Source: Rhodocyclales bacterium (lineage in GTDB: Bacteria > Pseudomonadota > Gammaproteobacteria > Burkholderiales > Rhodocyclaceae). Taken from it: a stretch of 64,000 bases of DNA. Location: positions 62,001-126,000 of the forward strand of contig JAQGMG010000028.1 of assembly GCA_028292485.1 (NCBI GenBank), written 5' to 3'. How positions within the stretch are numbered: the stretch's first letter is position 1; each line of letters begins with the position of its first letter. The notes below the pieces were generated by a model, which worked only from the letters and a program-made list of their open reading frames with translations, was not told where the DNA came from and searched no databases. This document shows, piece by piece, positions 49,678 to 57,533 of the stretch. The translations under genes were made by a program, and so were the position numbers.

Positions 49678-49709
49678 AAAAGGGCGGATGAAAATCCGCC
49701 CTTTTCTTT
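49678..49709 (+). terminator. Intrinsic terminator of the chitinase gene
   Basis: GGGCGGAT-GAAA-ATCCGCCC is followed by TTTTCTTT. The U-tract was the insertion target of the MITE-like element that begins at 49710. Confidence 0.85.
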
Positions 49710-49893
49710 GGGAATTGCATACTTGATTTGCAGAACGGTAAATCATGTTTGGAAATCCGATTTCTGCCAAAAGACAAGTCATTCCCGCGAAAGCGGGAAT
49801 CCACTTCTACGTGAGGCCTGTGCTATCGAGTGGATTCCCGCTTTCGCGGGAATGACGAAAACCGGGGCTCTGCAAGTCAAGGATGCAAAGCCC
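49710..49893. mobile_element. 184-bp MITE-like element in the chitinase terminator U-tract
   Basis: It is the same family as 40450-40632. Ends are GGGAATTGCATACTTGATTT and, read inward from the right, GGGCTTTGCATCCTTGACTT. T-rich sequence flanks both sides (TTTTCTTT / TTTTTTTG), an imperfect target duplication. A dRS3-like double palindrome lies at 49778-49856. Confidence 0.85.
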
Positions 49894-49968
49894 TTTTTTT
49901 GGTGCAGCGCACTGTGCTTCAAGCTGTCGTTTCGTGTGCCGCTTCGCCAATTGATCAGGCAAAGAAGC

Positions 49969-50997
49969 TTACTTGCCTGGTGTGTAGATCTGGTCGAACT
50001 GACCACCATCGGCGAAATGCACCTTCTGCGCGTTCTGCCAGTTGCCGAAGAAATCTTCAAGCTTGAACAGCTTGACCGGCGCAAATTGTTTGGCATATTT
50101 TGCGGCGACCTTTTCATCGATCGGGCGATAGTAGTTCTTGCCGGCGATGTCCTGTCCTTCGGGTGTGTAGAGGTATTGCAGATAGGCTTCCGCAACCTTG
50201 CGCGTCCCCTTCTTGTCTACCACCTTGTCGACCACGGCGACCGGCGGCTCAGCGAGAATCGACAGTGAAGGGGTGACGATCTCGAACTGCCCCGGCAGCT
50301 CCTTCAAGGACAGGTAGGCTTCATTTTCCCAGGCGATCAGCACGTCACCGATACCCTTTTCCGTGAAGGTGGTGGTCGCGCCGCGTGCGCCGGAATCCAG
50401 AACCTTGACGTTACCGAAAATCGCTCTGACGAAGGCCTTGGCCGACTCGTCCGTACCGCCCTTCTGCTTGAGCGCGTAACCCCATGCCGCCAGGTAGTTC
50501 CAGCGTGCGCCGCCGGAAGTCTTCGGGTTCGGCGTAATCACTTCGACGCCGGAACGGGCCAGGTCCGCCCAGTCCTTGATCTTCTTGGGGTTGCCCTTGC
50601 GCACCAGGAACACGATGGTCGAGGTGTAGGGTGCGGCGTTGTGCGTCAGGCGTTTCTGCCAGTCATTGGCGATGAGGCCTTTGGACGCAATTGCTTCGAT
50701 ATCGTAGCCGAGCGCCAGCGTTACGACATCGGCATCCAGCCCGTCGATTACGGCACGCGCCTGACCACCGGAGCCGCCATGCGACTGCTTGACCTTGACC
50801 ACTTCCCCCGTCTTGGTCTTCCAGTACCTGGCAAATGCCTCGTTGAAGTTCTCGTACAGCTCGCGTGTCGGATCGTAGGAAACATTCAACAGCGTGGTGT
50901 CAGCCCAGGCCGCCCCCGTCGCGCCAATGGCCAGGACAGCCAGAGACAGCGCCACCACGGCACGACGTGCCGGTTTGAAAGAATCATTGAAGTTCAT
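49969..50997 (-). CDS. sbp: Sulfate-binding periplasmic protein
   Basis: The 342-residue protein has a signal peptide cleaved near AWA-DT (residue 32). A mature sulfate-binding fold follows, with [31 protein letters not shown] and [21 protein letters not shown]. It should deliver sulfate or thiosulfate to CysTWA, whose genes lie about 15 kb away without their own binding protein. ATG 50997 begins the signal peptide. A candidate CysB operator lies 66 bases upstream, consistent with shared control. Confidence 0.93.
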   Translation of the reverse strand: MNFNDSFKPARRAVVALSLAVLAIGATGAAWADTTLLNVSYDPTRELYENFNEAFARYWKTKTGEVVKVKQSHGGSGGQARAVIDGLDADVVTLALGYDIEAIASKGLIANDWQKRLTHNAAPYTSTIVFLVRKGNPKKIKDWADLARSGVEVITPNPKTSGGARWNYLAAWGYALKQKGGTDESAKAFVRAIFGNVKVLDSGARGATTTFTEKGIGDVLIAWENEAYLSLKELPGQFEIVTPSLSILAEPPVAVVDKVVDKKGTRKVAEAYLQYLYTPEGQDIAGKNYYRPIDEKVAAKYAKQFAPVKLFKLEDFFGNWQNAQKVHFADGGQFDQIYTPGK

Positions 50998-51063
50998 GCT
51001 ATGCGCCCTTGTGGGTTTTGTTGTGGGATGGGCGCACTGTAGAGAGGGCTCCTTATGAACGGA

Positions 51064-51087
51064 ACCAAGAAAAAATGGATTGCTTAT
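51064..51087 (-). promoter_or_regulatory. Candidate CysB-type operator upstream of sbp
   Basis: The plus strand reads ACCAA (51064-51068), 12 bases, TGCTTAT (51081-51087). Similarity with the cysT upstream region extends to a CTCCTTA about 10 bases to the left in both. Confidence 0.7.
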
Positions 51088-51132
51088 GCCGAAGTTGTGG
51101 ATAAGCAACCTATTGATGCTGCGAAAGACGAC

Positions 51133-51441
51133 GTCATTGCCGCGAAGGCCCACTACTGTCCGTAAGGATCGGGAGCTGCGAGCCAGAACTTGCATCGCAC
51201 AAGCGTTACGTGCCAGGGAAGTGATACACGATATTTTGCGGCGAGCGCCATGGAGTGACTCACCCTCAAATCCGTCATTCCCGCGAAAGCGGGAATCTAC
51301 TCTTACGCGATGTTCGTCCGTGCCACAAAGTGGATTCCCGCTTTCGCGGGAATGACGGGGGGAAAATTTTTCTGCCCGATACGGCCCAGCGCGAAATGGC
51401 GGATTTTATTACGAACAGTAGTGCGCGAAGGCGGGAATGAC
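51133..51441. mobile_element. Family C MITE inserted in a dRS3-like palindrome and carrying another
   Basis: Family C occupies 51150-51423, with ends CACTACTGTCCGTAA and TTACGAACAGTAGTG. A perfect 9-bp direct repeat CGCGAAGGC flanks it (51141-51149, 51424-51432). The outer sequence is a single split palindrome GTCATTGCCGC...GCGGGAATGAC. A complete double palindrome (51274-51356) lies inside the C element. No gene is present; the stretch separates sbp and the haemoglobin gene. Confidence 0.88.
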
Positions 51442-51476
51442 GGATTTGAAAGCCGGGGATTCAAGTGTGCAAGCCC

Positions 51477-51857
51477 CTAGCGATTGCGCATGTGGTCAGC
51501 CAGGCCGGTCACCGCTTCCCAGAATTTGTCGCGCCATTCGCCGGCTGGCAAGGTCTCGTCGAAGGCCTGGCGCATGCAATGTAGCCACTGATCGCGCTCG
51601 GCTTCGCCGATTGAAAAAGGCATGTGGCGTGCACGCATGCGCGGATGGCCGTTCTTCTCGATATAGGTTTGCGGGCCACCGAGCCAGAAGGACAAATACT
51701 CGAACAGCTTGTCGCGGCTGCCGTCGAGTGAAGCGGGGTGCAGGCTGCGAATACCTGCGGCTTGGGTATCCAGCTCCATGAGGTCGTAGAAGCGATCCAC
51801 CAGCGCGCGGATGGCGGGTTCGCCGCCCAGGGCGGCGTATGCGGTAAGTGATTCCAT
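51477..51857 (-). CDS. Group II truncated haemoglobin
   Basis: The 126-residue 2-over-2 globin includes ALGGEPAIRALVDRFYDLM near the start. The proximal haem histidine region is GHPRMRARHMPFSI, followed by WLHCMRQAFDE. Such proteins bind oxygen or nitric oxide. ATG 51857 is the family start; the upstream extension is not supported. No obvious partner genes are nearby. Confidence 0.92.
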   Translation of the reverse strand: MESLTAYAALGGEPAIRALVDRFYDLMELDTQAAGIRSLHPASLDGSRDKLFEYLSFWLGGPQTYIEKNGHPRMRARHMPFSIGEAERDQWLHCMRQAFDETLPAGEWRDKFWEAVTGLADHMRNR

Positions 51858-51947
51858 GGAGGCAAAAATACACGGATATGCAGCGGCTGGCAGCATGGGC
51901 AGGAAGTTTTCGTTGCGGAGGAGGCGGCACACTGCTCAGCCCCTGCC

Positions 51948-52064
51948 GTTCGCCCTGAGCGTAACGAAGTGAAGTCGAAGGGAATCTTCGACAAGCACGA
52001 ACAAAGGCTTGATAGCTGTGTGCTGCGCCTGCTTCGACTTCACTTCGTTACGCCAGCACGAACG
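51948..52064. repeat. Inverted repeat with 20-bp perfect arms
   Basis: GTAACGAAGTGAAGTCGAAG (51961-51980) and its exact inverse at 52032-52051 are flanked by partly matching CGTTCG/CGAACG ends. The spacer is about 50 bases. It is unlike the dRS3 and REP families. The rest of 51858-52231 holds only the marR promoter. Confidence 0.7.
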
Positions 52065-52170
52065 GGAACGTCGGTTTACGCCGAGCATCAATGCCGGTGT
52101 CGGGTGCGGCACGGAAGCTGCGACACCAGTCCCGATAGTGTGAACCAGCAGGCGCGAAACCTTTTGTAAC

Positions 52171-52214
52171 TTGCCTCGGTAAATACGTTCTGCTTTAATG
52201 ATTAGATATCTAAT
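52171..52214 (+). promoter_or_regulatory. Promoter and MarR operator of the efflux operon
   Basis: TTGCCT (52171-52176) and TTTAAT (52194-52199), with exactly 17 bases between, form a sigma-70 type promoter. Immediately downstream, at the likely transcription start, ATTAGATATCTAAT (52201-52214) is a perfect palindrome of MarR-operator type. This supports autorepression by the first gene. Confidence 0.78.
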
Positions 52215-52231
52215 GATTAGAGGTCTCTCAA

Positions 52232-52663
52232 TTGACGCTCGAAGAACGTTTCTCCAGCGCCTTGCACAGCACTGCGCGCACCTGGCGTCTGGCCATTGAC
52301 CGTCGGCTCAAGGATCTGGGCCTCAGCCAGGCCAGCTGGATGACCATCGCCATGGCGGCCAAGGCATCGGCGCCCCTGTCGCAGATCGAGCTGGCGCAGC
52401 GCCTGGGTGTCGAGGGCTCGACGATGGTGTCGATGATCGATCGCCTGGTCAAAGCCGGGCTGCTCGTGCGTCAGGCGTCGGAAACGGATCGACGCGTGAA
52501 GTTTGTCGTGCTCACAGATCAGGGCAATGCGCTCTATGGCCGCGTCAAGGCCGAGGCCGATGCTTTTCGTCTCGAGCTGATGGCGAATGTGGACGCCGAC
52601 AAGCTGCTGATCGCCACCGAGTTGCTCGAGCAACTGGAACGCGTTGCGAGTTCGCACACGTGA
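52232..52663 (+). CDS. MarR family transcriptional regulator
   Basis: The 143-residue winged-helix protein has PLSQIELAQRLGVEGSTMVSM as the recognition region and the wing SETDRRVKFVVLTDQG. It starts at TTG 52232 with AGAGG eight bases upstream. Its stop overlaps the GTG of the emrB-like gene. It most likely represses its own operon and is released by a toxic aromatic or drug ligand. Confidence 0.92.
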   Translation: MTLEERFSSALHSTARTWRLAIDRRLKDLGLSQASWMTIAMAAKASAPLSQIELAQRLGVEGSTMVSMIDRLVKAGLLVRQASETDRRVKFVVLTDQGNALYGRVKAEADAFRLELMANVDADKLLIATELLEQLERVASSHT

Positions 52664-54216
52664 ACGCCCAGGCAGCACCCGACGCGGCTGATGGCAGCAT
52701 CAACCGCCGCATGATCACCATCTCGATCATGCTGGCGACCATCATCCAGGCGCTCGACGGCACCATTGCCAACGTGGCGTTGCCACATATGCAGGGCAGC
52801 CTGTCGGCCTCGCAGGACCAGATCACCTGGGTACTGACTTCCTTCATCGTGGCGGCGGCCATTGCCACGCCGTTGACCGGCTGGCTGACCGATCGCTTCG
52901 GCCTGAAGAACGTTTTCCTGGTGTCGGTTGCAGGTTTCACCATCGCTTCGGTGTTGTGCGGCTTGTCCGGCTCGCTCGCGCAGATCGTTGCCGCGCGCCT
53001 GTTGCAAGGCATTTTCGGCGCGGCGCTGGTGCCGCTGTCACAGGCAGTGCTGCTCGACATCAATCCGCGCGAAAAACACGGCTCGGCGATGGCCGTGTGG
53101 GGCATGGGCGTGATGATCGGTCCGATTCTCGGCCCCACGCTCGGCGGCTGGCTCACCGACAGCTACAACTGGCGCTGGGTGTTCTTCATCAATGTGCCGG
53201 TCGGGGCACTGGCCTTCTACGGCATCTGGAAATACATCCGGAAGGTGCCGGCGGCGCGCAGCATGCGTTTCGACATGTTCGGCTTTGCCACACTGAGCCT
53301 GGCCATCGGCGCGCTGCAGATGTTGCTCGACCGCGGTGAGCAGAACGACTGGTTCGCCTCGACGGAAACCTGGGTAGAAGCCATCCTGCTGGCCATGAGC
53401 ATGGCATATTTCGTTGCTCACACAGTGCTTACGCCGGCCGGCAAATCCTTCTTCGACTATCGCCTGCTGAAGAATCGCAACTACGTCACCGGCCTGCTGT
53501 TCATCTTCATCGTCGGCATGGTGCTGTTCGCCACGCGCGCATTGACGCCGACCATGCTGCAAGGCCTGATGGGCTACCCCGCAGCCATCGCCGGGCTCGT
53601 CACCGCGCCAAGCGGCTTCGGCACCATGATCGCAATGCTGGTAGTCGGGCGGCTCGTTGGCCGCGTCGACTTTCGCATCCTGCTGGCGCTGGGTTTCGGT
53701 ATCACCGCATTCTCGCTGTGGCAGATGAGCCGCTATACGCTGGTGCTGTCGCAGAGCGACATCGTGTGGCCCGGCGTGATCCAGGGCATCGGCCTGGGCC
53801 TGGTCTTCGTGCCGCTCAGCGCGGCGACGTTTGCCACCTTGTCGCCTGCCATGCGTGCCGAGGGCACAGCCATCTACAGCCTGATCCGCAACATCGGCAG
53901 CAGTATCGGCATTGCACTGGTGCAGGCCTTGCTGGTGCGCAATACGCAGATCGCGCACTCCTCGCTGGTCGAAAAGATCACCAACAGCAACGCGGCCCTG
54001 CATGAGCCCACGGTGTCCGCGATCTATACCTTTGCCAATGCCGACAGCATCACGGCGCTGAATGGCGAGATCACGCGCCAGGCATCGATGATCGCCTACG
54101 TCGATGACTTCTGGCTGATGCTCATCCTTACCGTGCTGGTAATTCCGCTGCTATTGCTGGTCAAGGCACCGCAAAAGAATGCAACCGTGGTCGTCGATCA
54201 CGCGCTTGCCGAGTAG
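52660..54216 (+). CDS. DHA2 family MFS drug exporter (EmrB-like)
   Basis: The 518-residue inner-membrane protein has about 14 predicted helices. It shows LDGTIANVALPHMQGSLSAS at the first helix and the motif WLTDRFGLKNVF in the first loop, both typical of EmrB/QacA transporters. It should form a tripartite pump with the HlyD-type and NodT-type proteins downstream. GTG start overlaps the marR stop, implying translational coupling. Confidence 0.93.
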   Translation: MNAQAAPDAADGSINRRMITISIMLATIIQALDGTIANVALPHMQGSLSASQDQITWVLTSFIVAAAIATPLTGWLTDRFGLKNVFLVSVAGFTIASVLCGLSGSLAQIVAARLLQGIFGAALVPLSQAVLLDINPREKHGSAMAVWGMGVMIGPILGPTLGGWLTDSYNWRWVFFINVPVGALAFYGIWKYIRKVPAARSMRFDMFGFATLSLAIGALQMLLDRGEQNDWFASTETWVEAILLAMSMAYFVAHTVLTPAGKSFFDYRLLKNRNYVTGLLFIFIVGMVLFATRALTPTMLQGLMGYPAAIAGLVTAPSGFGTMIAMLVVGRLVGRVDFRILLALGFGITAFSLWQMSRYTLVLSQSDIVWPGVIQGIGLGLVFVPLSAATFATLSPAMRAEGTAIYSLIRNIGSSIGIALVQALLVRNTQIAHSSLVEKITNSNAALHEPTVSAIYTFANADSITALNGEITRQASMIAYVDDFWLMLILTVLVIPLLLLVKAPQKNATVVVDHALAE

Positions 54217-54220
54217 ACAT

Positions 54221-55777
54221 ATGACAAAACAATTTACATTACAACCTGGCTGGCTCGCCGTTCCGTTTGCAAGAGCTTGCGCCATTGTGGCCGCAGCAGC
54301 GCTGCTCGCTGCGGGCTGCGCACAGATTCCCGCTGACACTGACGTGTTGCCACAGAAAGATGTAGCCGGTGCACAGCTAGCGGCGAACATCAAACTGGCC
54401 CGCGAGGGCTGGCCCGAGACGCAATGGTGGACCCGCTTCGGCGACGCGCAGCTCAATCAATTGATCGCGCAGGCGTTGCACGAAGGCCCCTCACTGCAAG
54501 TGGCGGCGGCACGTGTTGCCACGGCGCGCGCCACGCTGGCGCTCGACAGCACCAATAATGGCAATGACATCGACTTCAAGGCCGCCACGAATCGCCAGCG
54601 CTACTCTGCCAATGGTCTTCTGCCACCCCCCATCGGTGGTAGTTACTACACGGAGTCGACGCTGCAGCTGATCTTCAGCCACGACTTCGACTGGTGGGGC
54701 AAGCGCCGTGCGCTTGTCGCGGCATCGGTCGGCGAGCTCAATGCGCGGCAGGCCGACTACGCGCAGGCCGAGCAGACGCTTGCCGCCGCCATTGTGCAGA
54801 GTTACTTCAGCATGCAGGCCGACCGGGGGCGTCTCGCCAATCTTGATCAGTTGCGCAGGGCGCAGCAGGCCTTGGTTACCGACAAGGTCAGGCGCATCGA
54901 GCATGGTCTGGCCACCAGCGATGTGCAACGTACGGCCGAGGCAGAGCTGGGGGCGACCAACCGGCAATACGCAGTTGTCGAAGCGCACGCCGCTCGCCAG
55001 CGCGAGGCATTGCGTGCATTGATCGGTGCTGGCGACCAGGCACTGGCCGAGCTCGTGCCCCATCCGCTGCCCGACGCGACCGGCAGCCTGCCACCCACAC
55101 TGGGTATCGAACTACTGGCACGCCGCCCCGATCTGCAAGCGGCGCGCGCAAGAGTCGAGGCGTCGCTGAGCCGTATCGAAGCGAGCAAGGCAGCGTTCTA
55201 TCCCGACCTCAACCTCACGGCTTTTTTCGGCAGCGATTCCCTGTCGCTCGACAAGCTGCTGCAGGCACCGAGCCGCACCCTGTTCATCGGTCCGACCCTG
55301 ACCTTGCCGCTGTTCAACAGCGGCAGCTTGCAGGCGCGCCTGGGCGTGGCGCGCAGCACGCGCAACGAACTGATTGCCGACTACAACCAGAGCGTGTTCA
55401 ACGCCGTGCGCGACGTTGCGCAAGCGGGCGTCGACATGCAGGGCCTCGACAAGGAAGCGCAGGCGCAAGCGGTGTCGACAGCATCGGTGCTTGGCAATCT
55501 GCGCAACACGCAGGCGCGCTTTGCACGTGGGCTCGACGACAACAGCGGTGTGCTCGATGCGCAGATAGGCGTACTCGAACAGCATGATCTGGATCTGCAG
55601 TTGCAGGCGCAACGTCTCCTCGCCGAGGTGGCACTGATCAAGGCACTGGGTGGTGGTTACCGCAGCGAACCGGCAGCGTCCCCGCTCGCTATATCGAGCG
55701 CAAACATGAGCATGAACGCCTCGCAAGCAACAGGCACGAATCAACCCGCAGCACAGCAATCGAAGCAACCGGAGTAA
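54221..55777 (+). CDS. NodT family outer-membrane efflux lipoprotein
   Basis: The 518-residue TolC-like channel protein has a lipobox within AALLAAGC near residue 31. Typical repeats LGIELLARRPDLQAARARVE and GPTLTLPLFNSGSLQARLGV are present. The C-terminal 45 residues are low-complexity (Ser, Met, Gln). It provides the outer-membrane exit for the pump. ATG 54221 lies four bases after the emrB stop; the upstream in-frame ATG is inside emrB. Confidence 0.92.
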   Translation: MTKQFTLQPGWLAVPFARACAIVAAAALLAAGCAQIPADTDVLPQKDVAGAQLAANIKLAREGWPETQWWTRFGDAQLNQLIAQALHEGPSLQVAAARVATARATLALDSTNNGNDIDFKAATNRQRYSANGLLPPPIGGSYYTESTLQLIFSHDFDWWGKRRALVAASVGELNARQADYAQAEQTLAAAIVQSYFSMQADRGRLANLDQLRRAQQALVTDKVRRIEHGLATSDVQRTAEAELGATNRQYAVVEAHAARQREALRALIGAGDQALAELVPHPLPDATGSLPPTLGIELLARRPDLQAARARVEASLSRIEASKAAFYPDLNLTAFFGSDSLSLDKLLQAPSRTLFIGPTLTLPLFNSGSLQARLGVARSTRNELIADYNQSVFNAVRDVAQAGVDMQGLDKEAQAQAVSTASVLGNLRNTQARFARGLDDNSGVLDAQIGVLEQHDLDLQLQAQRLLAEVALIKALGGGYRSEPAASPLAISSANMSMNASQATGTNQPAAQQSKQPE

Positions 55778-55788
55778 TCGGATCGGCC

Positions 55789-56943
55789 ATGACAGAAGAA
55801 AACCCCAACGCCAACAAGCGACGCGTCGTTCTCGCGTCCATCACCGTACTGTTCATCCTCGCGGTCATCGCCTACGGCATCTACTACAGCCTGGTGCTGT
55901 CGCAAGAAGAGCAGACCGACAACGCCTATGTCGGCGGCAACCTTGTCACGCTTACCTCGCAGGTCACAGGTAACGTGCAGGAGATACGCGCTGACGAGAC
56001 GCAGATGGTGACGGCCGGCGCCGAACTCATCCGCCTCGACCCCGTCGATGCACAGGTCGCGCTGCGTCAGGCCGAAGCAAAGCTGGGCAACACCGTGCGG
56101 CAACTGCGTGAGCGCTACGCCAGCGCCTCGCAATATGACGCCGTAATCGAGCAGCGCAAGCTCGTTGTGCAGACCGCGGCCGAAGACCTCGCGCGGCGCG
56201 CGCCGCTGGCCGCCGACCACACGCTGTCGACCGAGAGCGTCGCGCATGCGCGGCAGGCCGTGGAAGACGCCAAGGCTGCGCTGGAAGTCAGCGTGAAGCA
56301 GGCCGAAGCAGCGCGTGCCAGCGTCAGCGGCGTCAGTCTCGCGCAGCACCCCAGTGTGCTCGCCGCCAAGGCCGATTTCATCCAGGCCTGGCTTGCCATG
56401 CGTCGCAACGCGGTCCTCGCCCCGGTGTCCGGCTATGTTGCGAAACGCAGCGTACAGATCGGCGCGCGCGTCACACCGGGCACGTCATTGATGTCCATCG
56501 TGCCGCTCGATCAGTTGTGGGTCGACGCCAACTTCAAGGAATCCGAATTGCAGAACATCCGTGCCGGCCAGCCGGTGCGCATCGAGGCTGATCTGTACGG
56601 CGGCAAGGTGACCTACCACGGCAAGGTTGTCGGCATGTCGGCCGGTACTGGCAGCGCTTTCTCGTTGTTGCCCGCACAGAATGCCACCGGCAACTGGATC
56701 AAGGTCGTGCAGCGCGTGCCCGTACGCATTGCGCTGGACCCGCGCGAGCTCGCCGAGCACCCGCTGCGCATCGGCCTGTCCACCGTGGCGACGATCGACA
56801 CGCATCAGCGCGCCGGCGCCATGCTTGGCGCACCGATGCCTGCGGCGCCGGTGTACGCTACGCAAACACTGAACCAGCCGATCCATGAGGCCGAGGTCAT
56901 TGCAGACGGTATCATCGCGAAGAACCTCGCCAAGGCGGGGTGA
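55789..56943 (+). CDS. HlyD/EmrA family periplasmic adaptor
   Basis: This 384-residue membrane fusion protein has one N-terminal anchor helix (about 12-36). A lipoyl-like segment (TDNAYVGGNLVTLTSQVTGN) is followed by a long coiled-coil (about 85-195) and the barrel region APVSGYVAKRSVQIGARVTPG. It bridges the MFS pump and the NodT channel. It is last in the marR-emrB-nodT-emrA operon. Composite repeats begin about 30 bases after its stop. Confidence 0.93.
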   Translation: MTEENPNANKRRVVLASITVLFILAVIAYGIYYSLVLSQEEQTDNAYVGGNLVTLTSQVTGNVQEIRADETQMVTAGAELIRLDPVDAQVALRQAEAKLGNTVRQLRERYASASQYDAVIEQRKLVVQTAAEDLARRAPLAADHTLSTESVAHARQAVEDAKAALEVSVKQAEAARASVSGVSLAQHPSVLAAKADFIQAWLAMRRNAVLAPVSGYVAKRSVQIGARVTPGTSLMSIVPLDQLWVDANFKESELQNIRAGQPVRIEADLYGGKVTYHGKVVGMSAGTGSAFSLLPAQNATGNWIKVVQRVPVRIALDPRELAEHPLRIGLSTVATIDTHQRAGAMLGAPMPAAPVYATQTLNQPIHEAEVIADGIIAKNLAKAG

Positions 56944-56975
56944 GTGGTGTGTGACATAGCGAGCTACCTCGCGTC

Positions 56976-57490
56976 GTCATGCCCGCCGGCTTTACAACCG
57001 GCGTAGCCGCACGATGCTCCCCTCTCCCGCTTGCGGGGCGAAGCAAGGGGTTCGGGTTGCATGCAACCCGCTTGCGCAGCGGTCGGCAATGCAATGCCGA
57101 GCGTGGGGCGCGGAGCGGGGGTTGGGGGAGGGCTAGCGGGAATCCACTTCAACGCGATAACCTGCTTGTTCAGTGAGGTGGATTCCCGCCTTCGCGCACT
57201 ACTGTCCGTAATAAATGTGGCGATTCGCGCGGAGCCCCATGGAGCAGAAAAAGCTTTCACCTCGTCATTCCCGCGAAAGCGGGAATCCACTTGTGGCACG
57301 GACGGGCCTCGCGTAGAAGTGGATTCCCGCTTTCGCGGGAATGACGGATTTTGGGTGAATTGCGCTATGACGCTCACCGTTAAATATCGAGTGTCATGTG
57401 CGGCAAACAGAGCGTAACGCTTGAGCTGTGCAGGCCCCAGCTCTGGACCCCAAAACGTTACGGACAGTACTGCGCTTTCGCGGGAACGAC
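56976..57490. mobile_element. Triple-nested repeat: A hosting B and C, with a second A inside C
   Basis: The outer dRS3-like double palindrome starts GTCATGCCCGC (56976) and ends GCGGGAACGAC (57490). Its first palindrome is split by family B (56987-57135, inverted relative to 44659-44811). Its second is split by family C (57197-57472), with ends CACTACTGTCCGTAA and TTACGGACAGTACTG and a near-duplicate target CGCCTTCGCG/CGCTTTCGCG. C contains another intact double palindrome (57264-57345). This accounts for nearly all of the roughly 590-base gap between the emrA-like and TPR genes. Confidence 0.88.
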
Positions 57491-57533
57491 GGTTTTGGGT
57501 TGTGCATATGTCATCCATGGGAATTGCTGATAA

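Noticed and set aside
51133-51441. Regular palindromes that might look like CRISPR repeats
   Set aside because: Copies are dispersed and mobile-element-like, with no array of evenly spaced repeats and no cas genes.
53038-54003. 321-codon minus-strand frame opposite the emrB-like gene
   Set aside because: His/Gln/Asp-rich antisense product typical of shadows over membrane-protein genes.
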